A stretch of DNA of 64,000 bases from positions 1 to 64,000 of the forward strand of contig CAIMLX010000105.1 in the NCBI GenBank assembly GCA_903842455.1, written 5' to 3'. A model generated the notes under the pieces. It had not been told where the DNA came from, made no database searches, and worked only from the letters and a program-made list of their open reading frames with translations. Position numbers and translations under genes: made by a program. Positions 28,713 to 40,098 of the stretch are shown piece after piece (position 1 is the stretch's first letter; each line of letters starts with the position of its first letter). Source of the DNA: an uncultured Hyphomicrobiales bacterium (GTDB taxonomy: Bacteria; Pseudomonadota; Alphaproteobacteria; Rhizobiales; Devosiaceae).

Positions 28713-30394
28713 TGATGGCAAATGCACGAGCCGACGAACTGGTCTTCGTGCCGCTTGGCGGCGTTGGCGAGATCGGCATGAACATGGCGGCTTACGGCTT
28801 TGGTCCGCCGCGGGCTCGCAAGTGGATCGTCGTCGATTGCGGCGTCACCTTCGGTGGCCCCAACGAGCCAGGTGTCGAGCTGATCCTGCCCGATCCGGCC
28901 TTCCTCGAAGAAAATGCTGACGACATCCTCGGCCTCGTCCTCACCCATTCCCACGAAGACCACTACGGCGCCGTGCTGGATCTCTGGCCAGCATTCGACC
29001 TGCCGGTCTACGCGACCGCCTTCACCGCGGCGATGCTGAGTGCCAAGCGCGCCACCGAGTCGATCGTCGAGAACGTCAAGATCAAGCAGATGTGGGTCGG
29101 CAAGCCGTTCCAGCTTGGCCCCTTCACCATCGAGCCGATCAACGTCGCCCATTCCATCCCCGAAAGCTGCGCGCTGCTGATCACCACTCCCGCCGGCCGT
29201 GCGCTGCACACCGGCGACTGGAAGCTCGATCCGCACCCCGTTGGCGGTCCGCCCACCAATGTCGAGCGCTTCGCCGAAATCGGCAACGACCGGTCGAGTC
29301 CGCTGGCCCTGATCTGCGACTCCACCAACGCCATGAAGGAGGGTACCAGCCCTTCGGAAGCTGAAGTGTCGGTCGGGCTCGACACGCTCATCGCCTCCGC
29401 CCCGCACCGCGTTGCCGTCACCACCTTTGCCTCCAACGTCGGCCGTGTCATCGCCGTTGCCCGCGCCGCACAGAAGGCCGGACGCCGGGTGGTAATGTCG
29501 GGCAGGGCGCTGCATCGCATCACCGGCATCGCGCGCGAACTCGGCCTGATGGAAGGCATCGAGCCGTTTCTCGACCAGAACGAGTACAAATCCCTGCCGC
29601 GGTCCAAGGTCGTGCTGCTCTGCACCGGCAGCCAGGGCGAATCGCGGGCCGCCATCGCCCGCATTGCTCGCGAAGAGCATCCCGAGATTGCGCTCAACGC
29701 CGGTGACCGCGTCATCTTCTCGTCCTGGGCCATTCCCGGTAACGAGCGTGAAGTCATCGACATCCAGAACCTGCTGATCGATCGCGGCGTCGACGTCGTC
29801 ACCCGCGATCACGCGATGGTTCACACCTCCGGCCATCCGCGGCGCGGCGAACTCCGCCGGCTTTACGAGCTGTTGAAGCCTGGCGTCCTTGTGCCGGTCC
29901 ACGGCGAGGCGGCTCACCTCGAGGCCCACGCCAAGCTTGGCCTCGAGCAAGGCATCGAAACCGTTGTACATGCCCGCAACGGCGACATGGTGCGCCTCTT
30001 CCCCGAGACCACCCACTTCCCTGGCGAAGTACGGGTCGGCGAGCTCTATCTCGATGGCAACATCCTCTGCACCCCCGAGGAATCGGGGGTAAAGGGCCGT
30101 CGCCGCCTGTCTGTCGGCGGGCACATCGTCGTCAGCCTCTGCGTCAACTCAGGCGGCCAGATCGTCGCCGGCCCGGAGCTGGTGATGGAGGGCCTTCCGG
30201 ACGTGGATGACGATGAAGAGTCGCTCGGCGACGTAGTGAAGCGTTCGGTGGCCGGCACGCTGAAATCCATTCCGCCCAAGCGCCGTTCCGACCCCGAGCT
30301 GGTTCACACCGCGCTCAGCCGCGCCATCCGATCCGAAGTCGGGTCGTACTGGGGCCGCAAACCCAACGTATCGGTGTTCGTCCACCGGATTTGA
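28712..30394 (+). CDS. rnj: Ribonuclease J
   Basis: A 560-residue metallo-beta-lactamase/beta-CASP nuclease for rRNA maturation and mRNA turnover with 5'-3' exo- and endonuclease activity. The zinc motif HSHEDH is at 79-84, a second His/Asp set includes HTGDWKLDP (about 168-176), and the beta-CASP HTSGHPRRGE motif is near 370-380, with a C-terminal RNase J domain. The first of two ATGs at 28712 overlaps the birA stop. Confidence 0.95.
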   Translation: MMANARADELVFVPLGGVGEIGMNMAAYGFGPPRARKWIVVDCGVTFGGPNEPGVELILPDPAFLEENADDILGLVLTHSHEDHYGAVLDLWPAFDLPVYATAFTAAMLSAKRATESIVENVKIKQMWVGKPFQLGPFTIEPINVAHSIPESCALLITTPAGRALHTGDWKLDPHPVGGPPTNVERFAEIGNDRSSPLALICDSTNAMKEGTSPSEAEVSVGLDTLIASAPHRVAVTTFASNVGRVIAVARAAQKAGRRVVMSGRALHRITGIARELGLMEGIEPFLDQNEYKSLPRSKVVLLCTGSQGESRAAIARIAREEHPEIALNAGDRVIFSSWAIPGNEREVIDIQNLLIDRGVDVVTRDHAMVHTSGHPRRGELRRLYELLKPGVLVPVHGEAAHLEAHAKLGLEQGIETVVHARNGDMVRLFPETTHFPGEVRVGELYLDGNILCTPEESGVKGRRRLSVGGHIVVSLCVNSGGQIVAGPELVMEGLPDVDDDEESLGDVVKRSVAGTLKSIPPKRRSDPELVHTALSRAIRSEVGSYWGRKPNVSVFVHRI

Positions 30395-30414
30395 TCAGTC
30401 TGTTCGGAAGCATC

Positions 30415-30660
30415 ATGCAAATCACCACCTTCCTCGCAATTTACTTCGTCGTCTGGTGGATGTGCCTGTTCCTCGTCCTGCCCTTCGGCGTCCGCAATCA
30501 GGTCGACGAGGGCAGCCGCATCCAGGGTACGGAGCCCGGGGCCCCAGCGCTCTTTCGCTTCGCGCCCAAGCTGATCTGGACCACCCTCCTGTCGGTACCG
30601 CTGACCGCTGCGTTGATGTGGTTGCTGAGTTCCGAATGGCTGATCCGGTACTGGAGCTGA
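30415..30660 (+). CDS. DUF1467 family membrane protein
   Basis: An 81-residue protein with two membrane helices (about 4-24, FLAIYFVVWWMCLFLVLPFGV, and about 52-72) matching DUF1467, a small alphaproteobacterial family of unknown function that usually sits between rnj and proS. A polar loop VRNQVDEGSRIQGTEPGAP joins the helices. GGAAG five bases before the ATG at 30415 favours it over a codon at 30391 that would overlap rnj. Confidence 0.88.
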   Translation: MQITTFLAIYFVVWWMCLFLVLPFGVRNQVDEGSRIQGTEPGAPALFRFAPKLIWTTLLSVPLTAALMWLLSSEWLIRYWS

Positions 30661-30673
30661 CGCTCGGCAGGCC

Positions 30674-31447
30674 ATGACGGTTCGTCTGATCGCCTTCGCC
30701 ACTCGCGAGTTCTTCCGCTCAGCTGCCGAGCTCGAGCAGAGCGCAACCCGCTTCGGGGTGCCGACCACCATCTACACGCCAGCCTCGCCGGACATGCTCG
30801 CGTTCGCGCGGGCCTACCCCGAAATTGCCCGGCTGCCGCGCGGCGCCGGTTACTGGCTCTGGAAGCCGTGGCTGATCCGGCACGCCCTCGCCACCTCGGC
30901 AGAGGGCGACGTCATCATCTATGCCGACGCCGGCAGTTGCCTTGTCTCCGACCCGGCGCCGCTTGTTGCCCTGACCGACGTGCAGCCCATCGTGGTGTTC
31001 GGCCACCGCAGGGCCAGCGAGCCTGAGGCAATGATGCGCCGCTGGACCAAGCGTGACTGCTTCGTGCTCCTCGACGCCGACACCGAGACATTCTGGAACG
31101 CCCGGTGCTGCACGGCGGGCTTCCAAGTTTATCGCAATGGTCCCGAGGCAAGGAGTTTCGTCAACGAGTGGCTGACCGCTTGCGCCGATCCGCGCGTCCT
31201 CACCGATGCTCCCAACGTCATGGGCCGGAATAACCTGCCGGAGTTTATCGACCACCGCCACGACCAGTCGGTGCTGACCATTCTCGCGCTGAAGCACGGC
31301 CTGCCCGAGTACCCCGATCCCAGCCAGTACGGCGTCCCGCACACCGGCGCCGCATTCGGCCAGGTCATCGACGCCCACCGCCGCCGGCATCTTCCGTTGC
31401 CGGCCAGAATCTGGCGCGGCATACGGCGCCGCTTGCGCCTCACCTGA
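30674..31447 (+). CDS. Putative glycosyltransferase (GT-A-like)
   Basis: A 257-residue soluble protein. The segments RGAGYWLWKPWLIRHAL and DVIIYADAGS resemble the GYWLWKP and YADAG motifs common to a family of predicted sugar transferases in polysaccharide clusters; the acidic YADAG would be the metal-binding DxD-like site. HRHDQSVLTILAL near the C-terminus matches the third block of that family. The C-terminal tail is Arg-rich. Donor and acceptor sugars are unknown. It is 13 bp after the DUF1467 gene, in the spot where proS usually follows directly in relatives, so it looks like a local insertion. A terminator lies about 170 bp downstream. Confidence 0.7.
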   Translation: MTVRLIAFATREFFRSAAELEQSATRFGVPTTIYTPASPDMLAFARAYPEIARLPRGAGYWLWKPWLIRHALATSAEGDVIIYADAGSCLVSDPAPLVALTDVQPIVVFGHRRASEPEAMMRRWTKRDCFVLLDADTETFWNARCCTAGFQVYRNGPEARSFVNEWLTACADPRVLTDAPNVMGRNNLPEFIDHRHDQSVLTILALKHGLPEYPDPSQYGVPHTGAAFGQVIDAHRRRHLPLPARIWRGIRRRLRLT

Positions 31448-31993
31448 CCGGCAGTCCGGGGCCTTGTGGGGCGGTGGGTTCGACAAAGAGCGGGCAGGGG
31501 GTAACGTGAGACGCTCGGCCGTGACGCAGTAACGCAGGGCGGACGCTCCGACGGCAGTGGCCGAAAAACCCGTGACGCCAGAAGACCTTGTCATCGATCA
31601 TTCATGTTCAAATGAAAAAAGCAGGGCCAAGGCCCTGCTTTGTAAGTTTTTCGACAATTACACTGGTCTTAGGCACACGTAAGTGGCAGCCAGCGCTCCT
31701 CCCTTGACGTTGTCGACGTCCGGCAACTTTGCGGTTGCCTGTGTTCTTATGGACACGTACCCTACTTAAGGAATTCCGACCTGCCAAGCGGATTCTGCAT
31801 GGCAGTTCCAGCATTTTTACATGGCCGCCGCCGTTGACTCCCACTGTTCAACAATCCGCCTAAATCCATTGCACCGCCTCGCATTTGCCCAAGAATCGCG
31901 CTCCCTTGGCGTGCGTTTAGCCGCTCCACTTTCCGCGGCATTGCGCTATAGGGTTGCCCATCGAATCCGGCGCGTACTTCCGAGGAGGGTCCT
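31448..31993. other. Long intergenic region before proS
   Basis: About 545 bp. It contains one clear hairpin terminator (31614-31645) and the proS ribosome-binding site (AGGAGGG at 31983-31989). I see no gene: a 78-codon minus-strand frame (31608-31844) would end inside the terminator hairpin. A CTATAG near 31946 resembles an alphaproteobacterial -10 element but lacks a matching -35. The length is unusual for this otherwise tightly packed cluster. Confidence 0.5.
31614..31645 (+). terminator. Bidirectional-looking intrinsic terminator
   Basis: AAAAAA-GCAGGGC (31621-31627), loop CAAG, GCCCTGC (31632-31638), then TTTGTAAGTTTTT. The A-run before and T-runs after the stem would let it work on both strands. 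It ends the nuo-birA-rnj-glycosyltransferase unit. Confidence 0.82.
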
Positions 31994-33343
31994 TTGCGTC
32001 TCAGCCGTTACTTCCTGCCCACGCTGCGCGAGACGCCGAAGGAAGCCGAGATCGTCTCGCACCAGCTGATGCTGCGTGCCGGAATGATCAAGCAGCAGGC
32101 CGCCGGCAGCTATTCGTGGCTGCCGCTCGGCTTCAAGGTGCTGAACAAGGTGGTCCGCATCGTCGAGGAGGAGCAGAATCGCTCTGGCGCCGTCCAGCTC
32201 CTGATGCCGACTGTGCAGTCGGCCGACCTGTGGCGCGAATCCGGTCGCTACGACGCATACGGCAAGGAGATGCTGCGCCTCCAGGATCGGCACGAGCGCG
32301 ACATGCTGTTCGGGCCGACCAACGAAGAGATGATCACCGACATCTTCCGCACCTACGTGCGCTCGTACAAGGACCTGCCGCTGAACCTCTACCACATCCA
32401 GTGGAAGTTCCGGGACGAGGTGCGCCCGCGCTTCGGCACCATGCGCAGCCGCGAATTCCTGATGAAGGACGCCTACTCGTTCGACCTTGATGAGGCTGGC
32501 GCCGTGAAGGCGTTCCAGCGCATGTTCGTCGCCTACCTTCGCACTTTCTACCGCATGGGCCTCACCGGCATTCCGATGCGCGCCGACACCGGCCCAATCG
32601 GCGGTGACCTGAGCTACGAGTTCCACGTCCTCGCCGAAACGGGCGAGAGCGCGGTGTTCCTCGACTCCGACCTGCTCGACAAGCCCATCCCTTCCGTCGA
32701 CACCGATTTTCGTGGCGACCTCTCGGGCATCTTCAAGGACTGGACGTCGCTCTTCGCGGCGACTGACGAGATGACGGACGAGGCCACCTTCCGAGCCTCC
32801 GTCTCCGGCAACAAGCAGCTCGCCGCACGGGGCATCGAAGTCGGGCACATCTTCTATTTCGGCACCAAGTATTCCGAACCGATGGGCGCCAAGGTCACCG
32901 GCCCCGACGGCAAGGACATTACCGTGCACATGGGCAGCTACGGCATCGGCCCGACGCGCCTCGTGCCCGCCATCATCGAGGCGAGCCATGACGAGAACGG
33001 CATCATCTGGCCGGTCTCGGTCGCGCCGTTCGAAGCTGTGGTCATCAACCTCAAGGTCGGTGACGCAGCGAGCGACAAGGCCGCCGAGGGCATCTACGAC
33101 GATCTCATGCGCGAAGGCATCGACGCGCTTTACGACGACCGCGATATGGCCGCCGGCGGCAAGTTCGCCAATGCAGACCTCATCGGCATTCCTTATCACC
33201 TGATCGTCGGCCCGCGCGGCCTCAAGGACGGCACCGTCGAACTCAAGCACCGCAAGTCCGGCGAGCGCGAGACGCTCAGCCTCGAGGCTGCGGTGGGGCG
33301 CCTCAAGGCACTGATCGTGCCGCAACGGCGGGACACCGTTTGA
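31994..33343 (+). CDS. proS: Prolyl-tRNA synthetase (TTG start)
   Basis: Charges tRNA-Pro. The 449-residue protein is the short bacterial type lacking the YbaK-like editing insert, usual for alphaproteobacteria. Class II motifs are visible: motif 2 [17 protein letters not shown] (about 136-152) and motif 3 [11 protein letters not shown] (about 315-325), with a C-terminal anticodon-binding domain (about 350-440). The start is TTG at 31994, supported by AGGAGGG just before it; the first residues [10 protein letters not shown] match the family. It overlaps lolC by four bases (TTGA). Confidence 0.96.
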   Translation: MRLSRYFLPTLRETPKEAEIVSHQLMLRAGMIKQQAAGSYSWLPLGFKVLNKVVRIVEEEQNRSGAVQLLMPTVQSADLWRESGRYDAYGKEMLRLQDRHERDMLFGPTNEEMITDIFRTYVRSYKDLPLNLYHIQWKFRDEVRPRFGTMRSREFLMKDAYSFDLDEAGAVKAFQRMFVAYLRTFYRMGLTGIPMRADTGPIGGDLSYEFHVLAETGESAVFLDSDLLDKPIPSVDTDFRGDLSGIFKDWTSLFAATDEMTDEATFRASVSGNKQLAARGIEVGHIFYFGTKYSEPMGAKVTGPDGKDITVHMGSYGIGPTRLVPAIIEASHDENGIIWPVSVAPFEAVVINLKVGDAASDKAAEGIYDDLMREGIDALYDDRDMAAGGKFANADLIGIPYHLIVGPRGLKDGTVELKHRKSGERETLSLEAAVGRLKALIVPQRRDTV

Positions 33344-34698
33344 CCGACGCGCCGGCGCAGTTGCGGCCGCCAGGCCCGTTCTCGCGCTTCGAATTCCTCG
33401 TGGCGGGCCGCTATCTGCGCGCCCGCCGCAAGGAACGCTTCGTCTCCGTCATCGCCATGCTGACCCTGGTTGGCGTGGCGCTGGGCGTCGCCACCCTCAT
33501 CACCGTAATGTCGGTGATGAACGGCTTCCGCACCGAACTGCTCGGCAAGATCCTCGGCCTCAACGGCCATTTTGTCGTCGAGAACGTGCAGGGGCCGTTC
33601 ACCGACTATGAGGACGTCGTCCGCCGCCTCGAAGGCGTCCCGGGCGTCACCTTCGCCATCCCCTATGTCGAGGGGCAGGCACTTGCCTCCGGCAATACCG
33701 ATTCGACCGGCGTAGTCGTCCGCGGCATCGACGAGGCCTCGCTGAGGAAACTCACCTTGCTCGATGGTTCCGCCGCGCTTGGCGGCTGGGACCAGTGGAA
33801 CGCGGGGCAGGGCATCGCGATAGGATATCGGCTTGCTGATCGCCTTGGCGTCGCCCTCACCGATCCAGTCACTGTGGTGAACCCGGACGGCACCATGACT
33901 CCGTTCGGCAAGACCGCCGCCATGCGCTCCTACCCGATCAATGTGATCTTTGATCTGGGCATGCCCGAGCAGGACAATTTCTACATCTACATGCCGATGC
34001 AGGCGGCGCAGGTCTACTTCAAGCAGTTCACCGACCAGTTGAAGGCTGGTGCCCAGATGCCCGGTGTGATGGCCACCGACGAAGAGATCGATGCCGCCTA
34101 CGAGCGCATCTATTCCGCGTCCGGCGTGGAGGTGTTCGTCGACAATCCCGACAACATCGCGGGGATGAAGCAGCAACTCGAGGCGGCGCTCGATCGTCCT
34201 TTCGCGATCACCGACTGGCAGCAGCGCAACGCTACCTTTTTCTCCGCCCTGCAGGTCGAGCGCGTCGTGATGTTCGTCATCCTGTCGCTGATCATCCTTG
34301 TCGCCGCATTCAACATCATCGCCAGCCTCGTCATGCTGGTGAAGGACAAAGGACCGGACATCGCCGTGCTCCGCACCATGGGCGCGACGCGCGGCGCGAT
34401 CCTTCGCATCTTCGCCATGACCGGCTTTGCTATCGGCTTCTCCGGCACGGTGCTCGGCCTCATCCTGGGCCTGCTCGTCGCGACAAATGCCGAAGTGCTG
34501 CGCTCGGGACTCTCCAGCCTGCTGTCGATACCGATCTTTCCGCCTGAGCTGTTCATGATGAACTCGCTCCCCTCGCGCATCGACCAGGGTGAAGTGATCC
34601 TCGTTGTCGCCCTGTCGCTCGGCCTCACATTCCTCGCGACCCTCTATCCCGCGTGGCGCGCTGCCCGTCTTGATCCGGTGGAGGGCCTCAACCAGTGA
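33340..34698 (+). CDS. lolC: Lipoprotein-releasing ABC permease, LolC/E type (first copy)
   Basis: A 452-residue inner-membrane permease with an N-terminal helix (about 32-55), a large periplasmic MacB-like domain (about 60-280) and three C-terminal helices (about 305-335, 350-385, 415-440) ending in the [15 protein letters not shown] tail. With LolD it extracts lipoproteins from the inner membrane and hands them to LolA. The start is TTG at 33340, overlapping the proS stop as TTGA. The stop overlaps the second permease start as GTGA. Which of the two is functionally LolC or LolE cannot be read from sequence alone. Confidence 0.9.
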   Translation: MTDAPAQLRPPGPFSRFEFLVAGRYLRARRKERFVSVIAMLTLVGVALGVATLITVMSVMNGFRTELLGKILGLNGHFVVENVQGPFTDYEDVVRRLEGVPGVTFAIPYVEGQALASGNTDSTGVVVRGIDEASLRKLTLLDGSAALGGWDQWNAGQGIAIGYRLADRLGVALTDPVTVVNPDGTMTPFGKTAAMRSYPINVIFDLGMPEQDNFYIYMPMQAAQVYFKQFTDQLKAGAQMPGVMATDEEIDAAYERIYSASGVEVFVDNPDNIAGMKQQLEAALDRPFAITDWQQRNATFFSALQVERVVMFVILSLIILVAAFNIIASLVMLVKDKGPDIAVLRTMGATRGAILRIFAMTGFAIGFSGTVLGLILGLLVATNAEVLRSGLSSLLSIPIFPPELFMMNSLPSRIDQGEVILVVALSLGLTFLATLYPAWRAARLDPVEGLNQ

Positions 34699-36062
34699 CC
34701 GACATCGCTCCGCAGCCGGCCGGCGATCCCGGTCCTTTCTCGCGCTTCGAGTTCATGGTGGCCTGGCGCTACCTGCTGGCCCGCCGCGCCGACCGCTTCG
34801 TTTCGGTCATCGCCAGCCTGACCCTGACCGGCATTGCGCTAGGCGTCGCCGCGCTGATCGTCGTCACCTCGGTGATGAACGGCTTCAACGCCGAAATCGT
34901 CAACAAGCTGCTCGGCCTCAACGGCCACTTCTCCGCCTATCCGATCGAGTCCCGCTTCACCGACTACGACCAGTCCGCCGCCGACCTTGAGCAGGTCGAT
35001 GGCGTGGTCGCGGCGATCCCGTTCGTCGAAGGCCAGGCGCTCGCTTCCGGGGCCCGCAGTTCCTATACCGGCGTCATCGCTCGCGGCCTGACGCACGCCT
35101 CCATCGACAAGCTGAAGTTCCTGCGCGATGGCGCCATCCTCGGCTTCTGGGACAATTGGGACACCGGCGAAGGCGTCGCCATCGGCCGCCGCCTCGCCGA
35201 AAAGCTCAAGCTGAACGTCGGCGATCCGCTGACCCTGCTCAGCCCCAACGGTCAGGAGACCTCGGCGGGCCGAACCTCCCGTACCAGGTCCTACAACGTC
35301 GCGGTGATCTTCGATCTCGGCATGACCGAGTTCGATAGCTTCTACCTCTATATGCCGCTGCAGCCCGCGCAGGATTATTTCAACATGTTCGACCGGGTGC
35401 TCAAACCCGGGGTCGAACCACCGGCTGCCGACGCTCCCGTCGAGGACCAGGAAGCCGCCTACGATCGCATCTACAAGGCCACCGCGGTCGAGATCTTCAT
35501 CACCGACCCCAACAATATCGGTCCCATGCGGGTCAGGATCGGCAGCGAGATCGAGCGCCCGCTGGTGCTGTCCGATTGGCAGCAGCAGCACCAGAACTTC
35601 TTCGATGCGTTGCAGACCCAGGGCACCGTGATGTTCGTCATCCTGTCCTTCATCGTCCTCGTGGCCGCCTTCAACATCATCTCGTCGCTGATCATGCTGG
35701 TGAAGGACAAGGGCACCGATATCGCCGTGCTGCGCACCATGGGCGCCACCCGCGGCTCCATCATGCGGATATTCGGCATCGCCGGGGTCGGTATCGGGGT
35801 AGGGGGCACGCTGCTCGGCCTGGTGCTCGGCGTCCTGATCGCTACCAATGCCGAGACGATCCGGGCCTTCCTGTCGAACCTCCTCGGCATCACCATCTTC
35901 CCGCCCGAGGTGTTCTTCCTGTCGTCGCTCCCCAGCCGCACCAACGTCTCCGAAGTGGCGCTCATCGTCACCGTCGCGCTGGTGCTGAGCTTCCTCGCCA
36001 CGCTCTATCCGGCCTGGCGCGCCGCCCAATACGATCCCGTCGAGGCCCTCCGCTATGAGTGA
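34695..36062 (+). CDS. lolE: Lipoprotein-releasing ABC permease, LolC/E type (second copy)
   Basis: A 455-residue paralogue of the preceding permease with the same layout: [17 protein letters not shown] start, one N-terminal helix, periplasmic domain, three C-terminal helices and the [18 protein letters not shown] end, which matches the LolC consensus tail more closely than the first copy does. GTG start overlapping the upstream stop (GTGA); its end overlaps lolD by eight bases. Two tandem copies suggest a heterodimeric LolCDE transporter, whereas many alphaproteobacteria carry one LolF-like permease. The symbol is assigned by order only. Confidence 0.85.
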   Translation: MTDIAPQPAGDPGPFSRFEFMVAWRYLLARRADRFVSVIASLTLTGIALGVAALIVVTSVMNGFNAEIVNKLLGLNGHFSAYPIESRFTDYDQSAADLEQVDGVVAAIPFVEGQALASGARSSYTGVIARGLTHASIDKLKFLRDGAILGFWDNWDTGEGVAIGRRLAEKLKLNVGDPLTLLSPNGQETSAGRTSRTRSYNVAVIFDLGMTEFDSFYLYMPLQPAQDYFNMFDRVLKPGVEPPAADAPVEDQEAAYDRIYKATAVEIFITDPNNIGPMRVRIGSEIERPLVLSDWQQQHQNFFDALQTQGTVMFVILSFIVLVAAFNIISSLIMLVKDKGTDIAVLRTMGATRGSIMRIFGIAGVGIGVGGTLLGLVLGVLIATNAETIRAFLSNLLGITIFPPEVFFLSSLPSRTNVSEVALIVTVALVLSFLATLYPAWRAAQYDPVEALRYE

Positions 36063-36741
36063 CGTTCACCTGAGGCTGTCGAAGGTCCATCGCCACTACG
36101 GTGAGGGCGAGCGGCAGGTCCGCGTGCTCGAAGCCGCCGACCTCGAAGTGCGCGGCGGCGAGCTTGTCGCCATTGTTGCCCCATCCGGCGCCGGCAAGTC
36201 GACGCTGCTGCATCTCTCCGGCCTGCTCGAGCGTCCGCAGGGCGGCGAAGTCGAGATTACCGGGATCCCGACCAGCAAGCTGAATGAACGTGGCCGCACC
36301 CTGCTGCGCCGCAACACCATCGGCTACGTCTACCAGTTCCACCACCTGCTGCCGGAGTTCTCGGCGCTCGAGAACGTCGCCATGCCGCAACTCATCGCCG
36401 GCGTCGACAACGCAGCCGCCGAAAAACGCGCCCTGCACCTGCTCGACATCCTGGGCATCGCGCCCCGCGCGCAGCACCGGCCAGCGGAGCTCTCCGGCGG
36501 CGAGCAACAGCGCGTCGCCATCGCCCGCGCCGCCGCCAACCATCCCCGCATCATCCTCGCTGACGAGCCCACCGGCAACCTCGACCCGGCCACCAGCGAA
36601 GTGGTCTTCGAGGCCCTCGCCGGTCTGATCCGGGAGGAAGGTGCCGCCGCCCTCATCGCCACCCACAATTTCGACCTCGCCCGCCGCGCCAACCGCATCG
36701 TCACCCTGCGCAACGGCCTCATCGAAACCACCACGGTCTAG
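36055..36741 (+). CDS. lolD: Lipoprotein-releasing system ATP-binding protein
   Basis: A 228-residue ABC ATPase energising the two Lol permeases just upstream. Walker [10 protein letters not shown] is at 42-50, signature LSGGEQQR near 143-150, Walker [14 protein letters not shown] near 160-172 and the switch His in ATHNFDLA near 203. The Walker A reads APSGAGKST where GPSGSGKST is more common; function should be normal. Translation is coupled to the upstream permease by the overlap. dnaE, which often follows lolD in relatives, is absent here. Confidence 0.95.
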   Translation: MSDVHLRLSKVHRHYGEGERQVRVLEAADLEVRGGELVAIVAPSGAGKSTLLHLSGLLERPQGGEVEITGIPTSKLNERGRTLLRRNTIGYVYQFHHLLPEFSALENVAMPQLIAGVDNAAAEKRALHLLDILGIAPRAQHRPAELSGGEQQRVAIARAAANHPRIILADEPTGNLDPATSEVVFEALAGLIREEGAAALIATHNFDLARRANRIVTLRNGLIETTTV

Positions 36742-36749
36742 TGCAACGA

Positions 36750-36826
36750 GGTCGCCGGAGGTCCTCCACCGCGAAGCGGGGGGAGAACGACCACGCGAAG
36801 CGTGGAGGGGACGGCAACGCTCACCA
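36750..36826. repeat. Dispersed GC-rich palindromic repeat, copy B
   Basis: After lolD. Contains GGTCCTCCACCGCGAAGCGG-GGGGAG and a second unit CCACGCGAAGCGTGGAGGGG, each a short hairpin (CCGC-GAAG-CGG; CCACGC-GAAG-CGTGG) followed by a GGAGGGG tract, the same plan as the copy at 2499-2586. Confidence 0.6.
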
Positions 36827-36842
36827 ACGCCAGCCACCCGCC

Positions 36843-36889
36843 TTGACAGTTTCCCCATCACAGTGAAGGTAAAGCACTGAAATGTCAGT
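36843..36889 (+). promoter_or_regulatory. Possible promoter and operator of the sugar-related pair
   Basis: TTGACA at 36843-36848 matches a -35 box; no good -10 lies 17 bases on. A short palindrome ACTGA-AATG-TCAGT is at 36876-36889. Together they could be a regulated promoter for the isomerase/oxidoreductase genes, whose control is otherwise unknown. Confidence 0.3.
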
Positions 36890-36968
36890 TCCGGCTTGGG
36901 GCAATCCGCCGGCCTGAGGTACGTACACAAGTCTCGCGGCCGAACGAGCCGCACAAGGGAGGAACACC

Positions 36969-38024
36969 ATGCGCACCATCAACGGGCCGGCCATTTTCCT
37001 GGCCCAGTTCGCCGGCGACAAGGCGCCGTTCGATACGCTCGACAACATCTGCAAATGGGCCGCCGACCTCGGCTACAAGGGCGTGCAGATCCCGACCTGG
37101 GTGACGCATTTCGTCGATGTCGAGAAGGCCGCCTCGTCCAAGGCCTACGCCGACGACCTGAACGCCACTGTTGAAAAGCACGGGCTGCAGATCACTGAAC
37201 TAGCGAGCCATATCATCGGCCAGCTCGTCGCTGTCCATCCCGCTTACGACACGCTGTCCGACGGCTTCGCTATCCCCGAAGTCCGTGGCAACCCGCAAGC
37301 GCGCCAGGAATGGGCGGTGCAGCATCTCAAGTGGTCCGCAGCCGCCTCGAAGAATCTCGGCCTCACCGCGCATGCCACGTTCTCGGGCGCGCTGGCCTGG
37401 CCCTACCTCTATCCGTTCCCGCAGCGCCCGGTCGGCCTCGTCGAGGAAGCCTTCGATGAACTGGCCCGCCGCTGGACCCCGATCCTCGACGAGTTCGATC
37501 GCCACGGCATCGATCTCTGCTACGAGATCCATCCGTCCGAGGACCTGTTCGATGGCGCGACCTACGAAATGTTCCTCGAGCGCGTGAACAACCACCCGCG
37601 CGCCAACCTGCTCTACGATCCCTCGCACTTCGTGCTGCAGCAGCTCGACTACCTGCAGTACATCGATTTCTACCACGAGCGGATCCGGATGTTCCACGTC
37701 AAGGACGCCGAGTTCAACCCGACCGGCAAGCAGGGCGTCTACTCGGGCTTCCAGTCCTGGGTGGACCGTGCCGGCCGCTTCCGCTCGCTCGGGGACGGCC
37801 AGGTGGATTTCGCCGGTATCTTCAGCAAGCTCTCGGCCTACGGCTTCGACGGCTGGGCCGTGCTCGAATGGGAATGCGCCATCAAGTCGGCCGAGCAGGG
37901 CGCAGCCGAAGGTGCGCCGTTCATCGACAGCCACATCAACCAGGAAACCGAGAAGGCTTTCGACGATTTCGCCGCCTCCGGCACCGACCGCGCCGCCAAC
38001 CGCAAGATTCTCGGCCTGAGCTGA
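36969..38024 (+). CDS. Sugar phosphate isomerase/epimerase family protein
   Basis: A 351-residue TIM-barrel protein of the xylose isomerase-like/AP endonuclease 2 superfamily. Metal-ligand candidates occur in the expected order: Glu in CYEIHPSEDLF (about residue 187), Asp-His in LYDPSHFVLQ (about 218-220), His in MFHVKDAEF (about 244) and Glu in VLEWECAI (about 300). AAGGGAGGA precedes the ATG. It pairs with the dehydrogenase gene 13 bp downstream, a combination common in catabolism of inositol-like or rare sugars. No transporter or regulator is adjacent, so the substrate is unknown. Confidence 0.9.
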   Translation: MRTINGPAIFLAQFAGDKAPFDTLDNICKWAADLGYKGVQIPTWVTHFVDVEKAASSKAYADDLNATVEKHGLQITELASHIIGQLVAVHPAYDTLSDGFAIPEVRGNPQARQEWAVQHLKWSAAASKNLGLTAHATFSGALAWPYLYPFPQRPVGLVEEAFDELARRWTPILDEFDRHGIDLCYEIHPSEDLFDGATYEMFLERVNNHPRANLLYDPSHFVLQQLDYLQYIDFYHERIRMFHVKDAEFNPTGKQGVYSGFQSWVDRAGRFRSLGDGQVDFAGIFSKLSAYGFDGWAVLEWECAIKSAEQGAAEGAPFIDSHINQETEKAFDDFAASGTDRAANRKILGLS

Positions 38025-38037
38025 GGGAGATAGAACC

Positions 38038-39163
<1,126 letters not shown>

Positions 39164-39177
<14 letters not shown>

Positions 39178-40084
39178 CCGATCGCGGGTCGGGGGCAATC
39201 ATCGGCTTCGCTGCCGGTAGGTCTCCGACCCGCTCCACGGTGTAGCCCGCCTGCTTGAGCAACTCAGGTACGCCGCCGTCGCCGACGAGATGACCGGCGC
39301 CGACGATCACCATGGCGTTGTCGTTGTTCGCCAGCAGCGCTTCGAGTTCATCGATCCAGCGCTCGTTGCGGCGGGTGATCAGCAGGTCGTACCGCGCGTC
39401 ACCGCCGCCCAGTTCCTCGCGATTCAGAAAATCGAGCGCACCCACGTCGCCGCTGGCCCAGACGTCGGTAAGCTGCTCGATCAGCTCCCGGCCGTCCACC
39501 ATCGATAGCTGTTCAGCAGTCGACACCAGGTTGGCGATCTGGTCCGCCTCGTCCACCGAGGCAAAAAAGCCCATCTGCTCTTCCGCCGATTCCAGTCCGC
39601 GCTTGCGCTCGGCCGGCACCTCGGCATCGACCTGCAGCTCAACCCCGGCCTTGGCGTCCTGCACGGTGCCCCCGCTGAGCAACAACTCGGCCATCCACGG
39701 CTGCATTGAGTCGAAGGCCAGGGGATCGAGCCCCGCGGTGGCGATCGCACGGCGCACCGTTTCCGCCTGATCACCAGTCAGCAGGTCCCACAGCGTCCGG
39801 CCGTCGCGCAGCCTGCCCTCCACCAGCGTCATCCGGCCGATCGTGGCGTAAGCCGCCTCGTCGAACACCATCTCGAAGTACACAAGGTCAGCCTCTGCGA
39901 GCGCGCGGTCAAACTCCGGCGTTCGCCAGTCCACATCGCGAACGAACATGTGGATCGAGCCGAACAGGTGGATCGAACTGTCGGCATCGGAAACTCGCCA
40001 CATCGCCGGTGCGGCGTGCGCGGGCAGGGCGAGGCAGAACAGGAGCGGCAAACCCATGAAGGCACGGCGTAGCGCTGCCTTCAT
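39164..40084 (-). CDS. TraB/GumN family protein
   Basis: A 306-residue exported protein. The signal peptide (about 1-24, LPLLFCLALPAHA) precedes the TraB/GumN domain with its two marks: IHLFGSIHMF (two His-type GxxH motif, about 38-47) and the C-terminal VIVGAGHLVGDGGVPELLK (GxxH, about 258-276), which together suggest a metal-dependent hydrolase or peptidase. The biological role is unclear; GumN lies in the xanthan cluster of Xanthomonas but relatives are widespread. CGGAG precedes the ATG. It is 14 bp downstream of the NDUFS4-like gene and could be co-transcribed with it. Confidence 0.9.
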
Positions 40085-40098
40085 GGTTTCATCTCCGC

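Noticed and set aside
31608-31844. A 78-codon minus-strand frame before proS
   Set aside because: Its 3' end lies inside the intrinsic terminator hairpin and its sequence matches nothing; no ribosome-binding site seen.
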